Assembly (NCBI GenBank): GCA_033064195.1
Contig: JARBJD010000167.1
Location: 62,001-126,000 of the forward strand
Length of the DNA: 64,000 nucleotides
Reading direction: 5' to 3'
Source of the DNA: Blattamonas nauphoetae
Lineage: Eukaryota; Preaxostyla; Oxymonadida
This document shows positions 21,601 through 33,000 of the stretch, piece by piece. The notes under the pieces were generated by a model, which was not told the DNA's origin, did not search any database, and saw nothing but the letters and a program-made list of their open reading frames with translations. The stretch's first letter is position 1. The number at the start of each line of letters is the position of its first letter. A program made the position numbers and the translations under genes.

Positions 21601-22349
21601 TCTCGACCAACAATGCAGGCACGACCCACACTGCGTCATTCTTCTCAGTCACTGGTGGAAGCATCTCACTGACAAGTGTCTCGTTCTCGCCGATGTCATT
21701 CTCAAGCTCGAGCAGCCTCATCACACTCACTGGAGCCTCATCCATCACTCTTTCCACAATCGACTTCTCTGGAATGGCCACGGAAGGCTCAGGCTCAGTC
21801 CTCCATTCGATATCGACCGGAACAATCGCCCTCTCGTCTGTCACTTTCTCGTCGTGCAACTGTGGAGCATCTCAGAAAGGGCGGAGTGTCTTCATCGAAC
21901 GATCTTTCGTTACAGGTTGTGTTTCGATGACTTCTGTGCAGGTCTCATCTGCAGGCACAGTTGGTTCCCACGACATCTTCCTGAAAGGCTCGAACATCGC
22001 ATCGACTGTAACCCAAGCCTGGGATTCATTGATCGGTGCCGAGAACACTCTGACTTATGTTGTGATGGACCAAGTGGTCGGCGAAGAAGAGGGCTCGGTC
22101 GCGAAAAGCGGGCCTCTTGCGTATCTGTGGTATCCTTACACTGGTGGAAGCATGAATGTGGATGGAAGTTTCTGGGATCACGAGAGTTGTGGGAAGGAGA
22201 AGCTGCCGTGCAAGTCGTTTGGGAATGTTCACTCGAAACTGAACACATCGAATCAGAAAGTTGTGTTCTTGTCTGCCTACACACTCTCCGGAGAGGTCAA
22301 CTCACTCGCACTTGGATCAGTTCTGACGACGAAACTCTCTCCAACAGTA
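18687..22349 (+). CDS. 5' part of giant Pmp-like beta-helix receptor gene (interrupted)
   Basis: The protein begins with a signal peptide (MIFFLALSWTLTQALQ) and continues as a long extracellular right-handed beta-helix. Typical rungs are CTFTQCVAQNDYGGGILCES, CSSVNGRSANAQGGAVFF and SKCGAVYGGGIRVS in the first 400 residues, later replaced by serine/threonine-rich rungs. The frame is open for 1,221 codons to a TA at 22348-22349, where a pogo-like transposon begins. Reading on runs into the transposon and stops at 22394. Joining 22349 to 24506, without the element, continues the same frame through the 3' part. Chlamydial Pmp-like proteins are surface proteins; an analogous surface role here is inference. 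It is head-to-head with the FLNF gene at 17387-18478. Confidence 0.85.
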
Positions 22350-22550
22350 CCGTGGTTGGACAACCCGTCCAAATTGGAAAACCCGTCCACCTGAGAATCG
22401 GACACAAATTGTTGGTATGAATATTTCTTTATTGACTTTTGTTTTTGTTCTCATTTTCGACTCATTGATAAATTTTTATTTGTTGCAATAGATTGAAATG
22501 AAATTTAATCTTTTTTCCTTACTTTGACTTCGAACGGAGGGATCTTCCCT
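22350..22550. repeat. Left terminal inverted repeat of pogo-like element
   Basis: It matches the reverse complement of 24303-24503 with one difference seen (CCTTAC versus CCTAAC). It contains two ACCCGTCC blocks near the outer end, possible transposase binding sites. Confidence 0.9.
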
Positions 22551-24329
22551 CAATTTTGTTCATCCCGTTTCTCGTTGCAGATCGAGTTGTGATTGTTGTG
22601 CGCCTCATTCTGGGCTTCTTGGGCTTCTTAGCTTTCTTTCGCTCTTGTTCAATAGTCTTCTTGACAGCTCTGGGTCGCTGAATCATGGTTGTTTTTCGAA
22701 GGTTGCACTTCTTCTTGACAACTTCCTGTTCCTTTTTTCGTTCTTCCCCTGATTCCTGTTTTCTTTCCTTCATTTTCGTCTTTTCCATCGACTCAGTCGA
22801 TGTTAGGAGGATTCCAGCACTGACCACTGAACGAATGCCGGCATACGAACTGTCTCCACAATCACTTGGTTTGGTCTTTATTCCATCTTTGACGGTATCA
22901 AGATTGTCTGGCAGTCGATGGAGGATATGTGTCACATCTCTATCCAAGATTCCGCAGCGTCGAAACGATAAAACGATTGTGTCGATCGTGAATGCCTTTT
23001 GGCAGGCGAGCGGAAGCGCGGAAACAATCGCTGTCCGATGCGCTTGTTGAGAGAACTCAAGAGGTGATGCATAGAATTTGTCGTATTGATTCTTGAGGGA
23101 TTGGAAGATTTTGTCGTCGAGGGGTTGGGTGAGGTGTGTTGTGTTTGGAGGAGAGATAGCAGTTGAATTTTGTTCGTTTTACACATTTCAGCAATATTTG
23201 AGGACAAGTGTGAACTACAGTTATCGAGAAGAAGTAATGCCCACTGGTTCGTGAGATTCGGTGCGTTTCTTTTGGTGTTGATTGCTGGGATGATAGTCTC
23301 TTCCAGAATGCGGCTAAAGATGTAACTATTCACATACCCATTTCCCAAACAATACGGGATAATATGAAAGTGCGAAGTGAATTAAATTCACTTGGCTGAG
23401 ATTTAAGTGGGTAAACAAGTGCGTGAGGTAGATGCGATCCGTCAGCACAAACGGTGCACGCCAGAGTGAAATTTTGGATTTTAGTAGGTTTCGCTTTGAT
23501 AGGTGTGGGAGTTCCAGCGCCGTGAATCACTTTTACTCTTGAATCATGGATGGTAGAGAACCCTGTTTCATCGTAGTCAAAAATAAGATCGTTCGGTATG
23601 CTGAAGGTATCAATCACAGTTTTCAATTGAGTCATCCACTCAACCATGTTTTGTTCGTTGCTTGCTGCAATTTTTGGAGCATCCATTTGAATAGGTCGCG
23701 AGAAGAAGAGATCGGGATTCGCATCACAGAAATTCCATGCCCAGCTGTCATCGAGTTCGATCAGCCTTGTTTTAGGATTGGAAGATCCAACCAATATGTT
23801 TTGGATCTGAAAAGATGGAAAATGGTGAAAAGACCTTCTTTTGGACCATCGGACGTGTGATCTCTTTCTTCAGTTCAACTTGTTCCTTAAGCCAGGATCG
23901 AAGACGGTCAAGTTCTGCTGGAGGTACTTTGGAGGGACGTCCTGGTTGTTGTATTGGACGATTTTCTTTCATAGCTGCTCTTGCTCGAGAGAGAGAGCGA
24001 CTATGAATGCCAGTGATGGATTGGATGATCCCTGGCAAAATTTTCATTTTCTGTTCGAGCTTCAGCAACGTGAGAAGTTGATCTTTTTGTTCAATCTTGT
24101 TCTTTTTCAAATACGCCTTCACTTCGGATAAATTTGCGTTCCACTTTGGAGTCCGACTTGTTGGTCCAACGTTCTGGAAGGAGATGGAGAAAGAGTGAGA
24201 ACAAAAGAACAATGAGTATTTAGAAGGAGATAATACGGTCATGGAACGAATTCGCGAGAGGTAAAAAGAGGTGGTTGTGAAGGAACGGGATGAACAAAAT
24301 TTAGGGAAGATCCCTCCGTTCGAAGTCAA
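22519..24329 (-). pseudogene. Pogo/Tigger-type transposase with frame changes
   Basis: The N-terminal part carries a helix-turn-helix region (KILPGIIQSITGIHSRSLSR, GRPSKVP). A GT...AG segment of only 28 nt at 23806-23833 interrupts QKK/IQNILVGSS; its removal joins the frames. The catalytic D,D,D triad is visible: FDYDETGFS, LLLDNCSSHLS and THLTQPLDDKIF. The frame shifts twice, near 23,345 and near 23,125, so this copy is probably inactive. The C-terminus is a lysine/arginine-rich tail (KKAKKPKKPRMRR) ending at 22519 inside the left terminal repeat. The related CENP-B/jerky proteins share the fold, but the terminal repeats make this a transposon. Confidence 0.8.
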
Positions 24330-24503
24330 AGTTAGGAAAAAAGATTAAATTTCATTTCAATCTATTGCAACAAATAAAAATTTATCAATGAGTCGAAAAT
24401 GAGAACAAAAACAAAAGTCAATAAAGAAATATTCATACCAACAATTTGTGTCCGATTCTCAGGTGGACGGGTTTTCCAATTTGGACGGGTTGTCCAACCA
24501 CGG
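24303..24503. repeat. Right terminal inverted repeat of pogo-like element
   Basis: Reverse complement of 22350-22550. The TA at 24504-24505 is the second copy of the target site. Confidence 0.9.
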
Positions 24504-24505
24504 TA

Positions 24506-27500
24506 TCGACCGATCAGACGACTCAGTTTGTTGTTCAGGCTGGTCCTCTCTCGTTCGAGGAAATCAACATTCTCCTTCCGACATCCATCACAAAGGCGCT
24601 GTTCGTTGTGAAGGCAAGTGTCCTCTCCATTGCATCATCTATCACCATCCAAAATGCACCAAGTGCATCGACACACCAAGCCCCACTCTTCTCTCTTGCT
24701 TCTGGCACTCTGCAGATGACGGGAACACAATTGATCTTCCAACCGATCTTCGCCTCGACCAAGTCGCTCATCGAACAGACATCAGGCACTCTCGAACTCA
24801 ACAGTGTCACTGTCCAAAACGTTTCAAGATCGACAGGCGATGGAAGTGTTCTCCACTCCACACTCTCATCGACATCAGACAAAGTTCAGATTTCTGGAAC
24901 ATCCTCCTTCAAAGACTGCCATTCAACTGTCGGAAATGGAGGAGCTCTGTTCATTTCCAGCCCTCAATCGTTCCCGTCATCGTCGCTCGTCGTCGATGCC
25001 ACTTTCTCAGACTGTTCATGCGGTCAAAACATGAAAGGCGAGTGGGTTTTTGTTGAAGGCCACACGTTCAATAATCTCCTCAAACCTGCAAGCTGGACGA
25101 AAACAATTGACGACCTCACTTGGGACTCTCCCAACCGTCTTTGGGGGACAGATACGAGCGAGGCAGAAAGCTCGATCTATCGCTCGATCTCGCTTCTCTA
25201 CGATCTCGTCCCGTATCGACAGCACACAATCCATGTCGGAACAGGAGGACGGAACGAGGATGGGTGTGGTTCTTCAACGTGGAAGTGTCAGACACTCAAC
25301 CAAGCAAGAGACCATCTCTCAGGATCGGCACCATTCACTCTCTCCATCGACACAGAAGCATCACTCTCAAATGAATTCGCCACTTCATCTGGAATCACAA
25401 TCAAAGGCGATCCAGCAACATCCAAATTGTTGGTCGGTGCTACTGGATCTCTCTCTGTCTCAGCCTCGACATTGTCGCTTTCGTCGCTTGTTTTGGACGG
25501 ATCATCAGTCAGTCGTCAATCCTCGTTGTTGGCGCTCTCGCTGACTGGATCGATTGACATCAACCACTGCACATTCACCGGATTCAAATCGACGGTTGAT
25601 GGAGCGGTCTTCTCGTCAGCACTTGGAGCAGGCAATTCTGTCACAATCGCCAACGCAGCTTTCTCGTCCTGCTCGTCAGATGGAAATGGAGGCGCTCTTA
25701 CAATCACTCTGAACGGCGGATCACTCACAATCACAGACACAAACGTGACGTTCTCGTCGTGTGCTGGATTGAACGGGAAGAACGTGTATTTGGCTGGACA
25801 AGACTTGGTCACGAAATTGGCCACAGATGGGCTCAATGGAATCAAGCCTTCAACTCCAGACAATGGTATTTTTGGAAATGCGGAGAAATCGAAATGGTTC
25901 GGAACAGATGCAGCAACTGGGACAACGGGATCTTTGCTGTTTTATTGGTATCCTCATGTCCACACAGAAGCCTCCACGCACGTCCACTCAAACGGGGAGA
26001 CACACCAATTGTGTGGTTTGATTGCACTTCCTTGCCCTGTCCTCTCATCCGCTCTTCAGAAGACAACGGCAGAGAAAAGAACAATCATTGATTCAGCATT
26101 CCTCCTGAATGAGTCTATTACAGCAGTGTTCGGTGCTCATACACTCACATCGGCCTCGCCACTCAACACAGTGACAATCGGAACAGAAGCGTCTATCGCC
26201 TTGACTTCAAACTCACTCATACTCCAATCGATCTCCTTCACTCAGTCGACACAAGTTCAGGCACTCGCCCGTCCTCTGATCTCTGTCACCTCTGCCCCCA
26301 TCACATTCGATCGCTGCACATTCTCGAAATTCACTTTGACAGACTCCGCTCTGATTACACACACCGGATCAAATCTGTCTCTATCCGGAGGGACTTTCAA
26401 AGGAATCACGCGACGCCAAGGCGAAGGCGCAGTTCTCACATCAACCTTCACCGACGGAATGGAGCTGCATGTGGATTGCGTCACCCTCGACACTCTCGCC
26501 TCAGAAACTGGTCTGGCGGACGGAATCCACATCTCCTTCCTCGCTCTCCCCAACCCAACACACTCGACTCCATTCTCACTCACAAACTTGATCTTCAAAC
26601 AGTCTTCTGCATCAAACGCTGACTCTTCCCACTTCGTCACCATCATTGGAAACGATTTCTCGACGTGGATCACCACAGAGGATCCTCGCTTTGCTGGCTC
26701 GTACGAATCCCTCGCATCCGACAGCTGGCTGTGGAGTGTGGACGAGGAGACTGAACTCAACGGATCAGTCGTGTTCTATCTGAAAGAAGGATCAGGACCT
26801 GTGGGAGTATCCGATGTCGGATATCTCGTACCCAACTGTGGATTCAACTCGATTTGGTGCAAAGGACTGAAATATGGACTTTCAGTTGCCGACACCAAAC
26901 ACCAAGTCCAAATTAACATTCACGACACAGTCACGGTGGACACGCTGATCGACCTGAACGAGGAGTACAGGATCCACGGGAAGCTGAGCAGTTCTGTGAT
27001 TGTGCTGACGGAGATGGGAGGGTTCGTGATCGACAGCGGAGAGGAGGTGATCTTTGATGGGATGACACTGAAAGTGGCTGGGAATGCCGACAGATCGACA
27101 TTGGAAGTGTTGGATGGACACCTTCACCTGAAAAACGCACGCCTTCTGATCACCACAGAGACTACTCTTCCATTCATTCGCTGTCGCGATTCCAAACTCA
27201 CTCTCGAAAGTGTTGTGTTGGACAAATTGAACACGACAGATCACAATACAGTTGGAGCTCTGGTGGCGATGACAGGAGGGACATTCTCACTTATCAACTT
27301 CGATCTGCACAACATCGCCGTCACATCCACTCCTTTTGTGTTCTCAGAGGTCGCATCGTGCACGCTGACCAACCTCACCGCATCAGAACTCCCGTCAACC
27401 GAACTCATCCAAATCGACAGCAGTGACTCCTTCACCATCCAATCGTGTTCATTCAGCGGTTCTTCCGACACAACCACCCAACTCAACGAAGACACTCTCT

Positions 27501-29179
27501 GCTCGTGGTCGGCAGGCCTCATCAGCATCAACTCAACGCCAACCACCGTCCGCGGATCGGAGTTCAAGAGACTTGGACAGGGTGCACTGAGTGTGAATGG
27601 GAGCAGAATTTCTGTGACAACTTCGGCGTTCATCATCAACTCAGCAAAAAGTTCGGACTTCCCGTCGGCACATCGGAACATTCGATGCAGCGATGGAAAC
27701 GTGTCGTTTGAAGATCTGAATGGTGGAGATGGAGTCAACAACACTTCGCTGTGGATTTCGGGAGAGAATTGTGAGGTTCGATTGAAAGAAGAGATAGTGA
27801 CCTCGCCATTATTCCAACCAGCATTCGACGCTGAGAAATCGAGCAGCAAACAGGAGAAGAACAAGACACTGACAGTCACACTCGTCGCTGGCCTTCTGAT
27901 TCCATGTGGCCTCCAACTCGAGATTTTCGACAGTTCGAAGGAGTCAGACCACACAGCGTCCTTCCTGAAAACACTCACTCCCTCCATAGTGACTTCATTC
28001 ACCGAAGAGGAAGTGATTCTCTCACTTTCTCCAACCGAAGTTCACTCGAAGCTCAACGCAAATGCAGAATGGAAAGGAAGGATCGTGACTGGAAACGAAC
28101 AGCGGTCGTCATCGTTCCTTGTGAAGCAGAGTCTGTCCGACGAGTGAAAGTCGCAGGCGAAGCAAGCAATGAAATGGGTGATTCCAGTTGTGTGTGCCGT
28201 CCTCGCGCTCCTCTTCATCCTCATTATTCTCATCGTCATCTGCCGTCGCCGTCGTCAGAAGAAGGCAGCTGAATCAAAAGAAAGTGAAGAAATGAACAAC
28301 GTGCAGGACGAGAAGATTGAAGTGCTGGATGACGCAATGCTCGACCCAGCCACCTCTCTCGTCAACGCTGTCCCATCCCACGCTCCATTCGACAAAGAAT
28401 CAGAAGTCGAGCCAAGAGCCACACAAGCCAATAGATCAAACTTCCCTGACGACTCTCTCCTTCCCTCAAGTGTGGAAGTGGTGAAGGCGGAACAGGGTGT
28501 GCAAGTTGCCCAGATCAACAAGCGAGACACGCTCTACAACCGCCTCCACTCGAATCAGAGGCAGCCGATCTCGAAAGGAATGACTGCTCAGCAGATCGTG
28601 CGGGCGCTGATGAAGCTGTACAACGTCAACTCAGCCCTCGACTTGTTCACCCGCTTCTCGTCGCACGTTGTTCTGTTCGACAAGGAAGGGCAGGTCTATC
28701 TCGACATGAACGCCTCCAACCCCGACCAGTCAGCTGTTCCTCTCGTTCAGGGACAGCCGATCGCACAGACTCAGCCAGCAACAGACTCAAATCTGACACA
28801 AAGCACCCCAGCCATGCAGCGGGAGGGATTTGAGATGATGCGATGGCGAGCGCCAGAGACAGTTGTGGAGCGAGGAGAGGAGAAAAAGGATGTGAAACCA
28901 GACCAAGCGGCAGTTTTTAGTCTTGGCCTCGTCTTGTACGAAATCGAGACTGGTCTTGTGCCCTTCGGGGAAATGGACGCGGTGAATGCGTCGAGGCAGC
29001 TGCGAACAGGGTGTCTGCCTAAAATGGAGCTTGTGGGGAGCGACGAGCTGTCCACACTGATCGCTGAGTGTCTCTCGCTGGACGGGAAGAACAGACCGAA
29101 GCTGGACTCGCTCGAATCACGCCTCACATCGATTTCGTTCAAAGCTGACAACTCACCGAATCTGGTCGATGTCGCGTAG
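24506..29179 (+). CDS. 3' part of giant Pmp-like gene: beta-helix, transmembrane segment, kinase-like C-lobe
   Basis: After the transposon the frame resumes at STDQTTQFVVQAGPLSFEE. Beta-helix rungs follow (SFKDCHSTVGNGGALFISS, FSSCSSDGNGGALTITLNGG) to about 28,120. A TGA at 28145-28147 is in frame; a possible 36-nt intron, 28121-28156 (GTGAAG...CGCAG), would remove it without changing frame. Next comes a transmembrane helix (WVIPVVCAVLALLFILII), a basic stop-transfer (CRRRRQKK), an acidic linker and a kinase-like region with MRWRAPE and AVFSLGLVLYEIETGLVPF but no glycine loop, VAIK lysine, HRD or DFG. It is therefore a pseudokinase C-lobe. With transposon and candidate intron removed the product would be about 2,766 aa. 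Without that splice the protein ends before the membrane. Confidence 0.75.
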
Positions 29180-30031
29180 AACACACAACTTCGCGACAAC
29201 GCCCCACACCAACACTCACACACTGGGTCCAACTTCACGTCACTCACACACTTCGGCCATCCATCGATGAGCCAGTTCATGTCTCCACAATAAGCAGCAT
29301 CGAATGAAGTATGTCGCTCAGACGACACAAACATTCGTGTCACTCAAACTTCACGTCACCATGCGTGGAATGCTTCTCACTTCACTCTGCCCACCTAGTC
29401 GTTCCACGCGACCAGTGACTCACTCGTCCACACACAATTCCGTTGCTGAACAGAGCATCAGTCGAGTGGCACACTCTTCTTTCCACTGGAATCATCGCCT
29501 CTTCATTCCACGGCACTGTGCCTCCTCGCTTCGTCGTCTTCAATTCTGTCTTGATTCGTTGATGCCCTTCCTTTCAAGTTCTTTTGTCTGTCTTTCTTCT
29601 TCCTCCGTCGAGGTCACATCTCACTCAACTCGAACCCATTCATTTCACTCTCCATTATCTGGAATTGGGCCAGGTGAGGCCACAACGGATGTTGGAGATG
29701 ACTCTTGTTCTTCGTTTTCGAAAGAGAATCTCTCTTTTCCTCTCACCGTCAACAAGATTGACGAAACACGATTTCACACCATTTTCAACTGCCATTAATT
29801 TCATTTTTATGGATTTCGTAATCATTTCTTCATATCGTTCGTCTTTTTTGAAAGAAGGAGTCCGGAGTTTCCCCTCATCACAGGATCATCTCCTTGAAGA
29901 AATTGAAAGAATATGTTCATCTAGGTATTTTTCGAGATCGATTCTCTTGGGTGGATTGTTATCTGTTGAATAAATGTGGCAGTTCTTTTTGTTCAAACGA
30001 ATTATGAGTAGATCATCATCCAGCAACCGAA
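29180..30031. other. Intergenic; no gene recognised
   Basis: Frames at 29304-29798 and others are short and of odd composition. The sequence lies between the stop of the Pmp-like gene and the start of the Ca2+-ATPase and should include both untranslated regions and the ATPase promoter. Pyrimidine-rich stretches are common but no specific signal is identified. Confidence 0.5.
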
Positions 30032-33000
30032 ATGACTTCAAGCGATAATACGCCTCTTCTACAGAACCAAGATCAGGGTCGATATTCAGTATTGTGCATT
30101 TTTTGAAGAATCTCTTCTCCACCGTCTCTCCCTTGATTCAGAGTTCGAATTGGCCAGAGAAAGAGAAACTCGCAGAAATCATGGAAGAACGTGATGCTAA
30201 ATTGTTGGAGCAATTTGATGGAGTTGTTGGTCTTATGAACCAACTAAATTCGTCCCCTCAGGGCCTGAGTTCAGATCCAAAGGGCATCGCCGAACGACAA
30301 GAGCGGTATCATCCTCCTTCTCTTCTTCACATCGAATTCAAAAAATACATTTGTTCTTGCAGATATGGAAAGAATGAAATGGCCAAACCAAAGACCAAAT
30401 CATTTTTCAAAATTTGGCTGGAATCATTGAACGACGCCACACTGATTCTTCTCATAGTTCTTGCCGTTATTTCACTCGTCATTGCTCTTGCGGTGGAGAA
30501 AGGGAAGGATCTTTCGTGGCTTGATGGGACTGCAATCCTTGCAACAGTGCTCGTTGTGACAAGTTTCTTTTTCTTCCTGCTCATTGCTCTCCCATTCCTT
30601 CTTTAATCTCATCCCTCCTATTTTCTTAAGTTGTATCTTCTGTCAACACCTTCTCTCAAGAACGACAATTCCAGAAGCTAAACAACCAACAGAAAGATCG
30701 AACCATTCTGATCATGCGCGATAACAAACCCACTCAAACCTCCATCTACCAACTTGTGGTTGGAGATATTTTCATGATCCAGACTGGCGACGTCCTTCCA
30801 GCTGATGGTCTGTGCATTGAAGCTTCGAACCTCGCGTGTGACGAAGCCCCAATGACCGGAGAGTCAGATTTAATGAAAAAGGATCCGGAAGTGAAACCAT
30901 TCTTGCTTTGTGGCTGCAAAGTACAAACGGGATTTGGAAAGATGCTTGTGACAAATGTTGGAATGGACACTCAATTTGGGATCCTGAAACAGGCTGTGTT
31001 GACAGCGAGCAGCGAGCGAACACTCACTCCTCTTCAGCAGAAGTTGAATAAACTCTCAAAACGTATGAAGAACACATCACCATTCCATCATTTAATCAAT
31101 CTCTTATCTGTTTATCTCCCTCTCTTTCATCTCCATCCCAACACTCACTCATCGCCTTCTTCCATCTTTCATCAGAAATCGGATACATCGGGTTTATCGC
31201 TGCCGGACTTACTCTTGTTTTGCTCATCATTTTCTGGGTGATTCCCGGATTGAAAGACAAGCCCCGCTGGAAGAAACCGTCTCACTATCTCCTCCTCGTT
31301 GACTATTTCATCATGGCTGTCTCAATTATTGTTATGGCCGTGCCAGAAGGACTCCCGCTCGCTGTGACCATCGCCCTTGCTTATTCGATGAAGAAGATGC
31401 TCAAAGACAACAACTTGGTGCGTGTGCTGTCTTCCTGCGAGACGATGGGAGGGGCAACCACAATTTGCTCGGACAAGACAGGAACACTCACACAGAATCG
31501 AATGAAGGTTGCAGCTGGATTCTTTGATGGCAAACTGATCATGAACATTCCAACAGCTTCAGATCATCGCGCTCCAGTCGAGACGAAGACATACCAAGCC
31601 GCACCAGCCGCTCCGTCTGCGTCAATTAACGCTGAAGGAAATGAGGGACTTGTTTCTCAGACAACTCGAGTGGCATCGACCGAAAATTCACCGTTGAGCG
31701 TTCTCTCAGAAGACTATATGACTTTGCTGTACGAAGCGATGGCGATGAACTCGACAGCCAATCTGAAAAAAGAAGATAATGGGACAGTCACGTATCTCGG
31801 AAATGTGACGGAATGCGCCATGCTGCTATTCTCACAAGAACAGGGCATTGATTATAACGCCATTCGGGAAAGCCACACGATTGCTCAGGCATTCCCCTTC
31901 TCTTCTGAGAAGAAGCGAATGACTGTCATCGTGCAGAAAGAAAACGGCATCAGGGTGTTCACGAAGGGAGCATCTGAAATTGTGAGCAAATTGTGCACCA
32001 AAATGCACAAGGATGGAGAAATTGTAGCAATTGGTTTGCATCTCTCCCAGTCTTCCCTTCTTGACCCCTTTTTGATCTGATTAACCCTTATTCACTCTTC
32101 TCTTCACTTTCCACAATTCTCAGGCGATGAAGAACGCAAGAACATCGAAGAAACAATCCACAAACTCGCCTCCAACGGTCTCAGAACAATCGCCATCTCA
32201 TACCGCGACATCCCATCCAAAGACGTTCCCGAACATTCCAACCCAGCCATCCTCTTCCCAGAAGAGAACCCGCCTGAGGAAGACCTTATTCTCATCGGCA
32301 TTACAGGAATTAAGGATCCACTCCGACCCGAAGTGCCCTCAGCCATTGAAGACTGTCACGATGCTCACATTGTGGTGAGGATGGTGACTGGAGACAATAT
32401 TGTGACAGCCATGCACATTGCTGAGGAGTGCGGGATTTATAACCCGAAAGAAGGCGTCGCAATCGAAGGACCGCTCTTCCGCGCTCTTTCGGAAGAGGAT
32501 CGTCTTCGCCTTATTCCCAAACTGCAGGTGATGGCTCGTTCGTCTCCAATCGACAAGCATACTCTTGTTTCTGGTCTCCAACAGTTGGGCCATGTCGTTG
32601 CGGTGACAGGCGATGGAACAAACGATGCTCCCGCTCTCTCCAAATCAGATGTTGGGTTTGCCATGGGAATCGCAGGCACAGAAGTTGCAAAAGACGCTGC
32701 AGCCATCATCATCACTGACGACAACTTCGCGTCGATTGTGAAGGCAGTGATGTGGGGAAGGAACGTGTACGACAACATTCGCAAGTTCCTGCAATTCCAG
32801 CTGACAGTGAACTTCTCTGCTCTGACTGTCGCTGTCATCGGCGCTGTCTTTGCCATTGCCCCGCTCAAGGCTGTCCAGATGCTGTGGGTGAATTTAATTA
32901 TGGACACTTTTGCGGCGCTTGCTTTGGCGACAGAAATTCCGACGAAGCAGCTGTTGAAGAGACGGCCGTACGGGAAAACTGACTCTCTCATCTGCCCGTC

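Larger units (their letters stand above)
22350..24503 (-). mobile_element. Pogo/Tigger-like DNA transposon, 2,154 bp
   Basis: The element has 201-bp terminal inverted repeats (22350-22550 and 24303-24503) starting CCGTGGTTGGACAACCCGTC, with only one mismatch seen between them. It is flanked by TA on each side (22348-22349 and 24504-24505). It encodes a transposase on the minus strand, antisense to the host gene. The near-identical ends indicate a recent insertion, although the transposase already shows frame changes. It splits the giant Pmp-like gene exactly in frame. Confidence 0.9.

Noticed and set aside
29304-29798. Plus-strand frame of 164 codons after the Pmp-like gene
   Set aside because: Ser/Thr/His-rich low-complexity composition, no domain, no supporting context; probably untranslated or intergenic sequence.
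29886-30122. Minus-strand frame with protein-like sequence opposite the first ATPase exons
   Set aside because: It overlaps exon 1 and part of intron 1 of a well-supported gene, and no family is recognisable.
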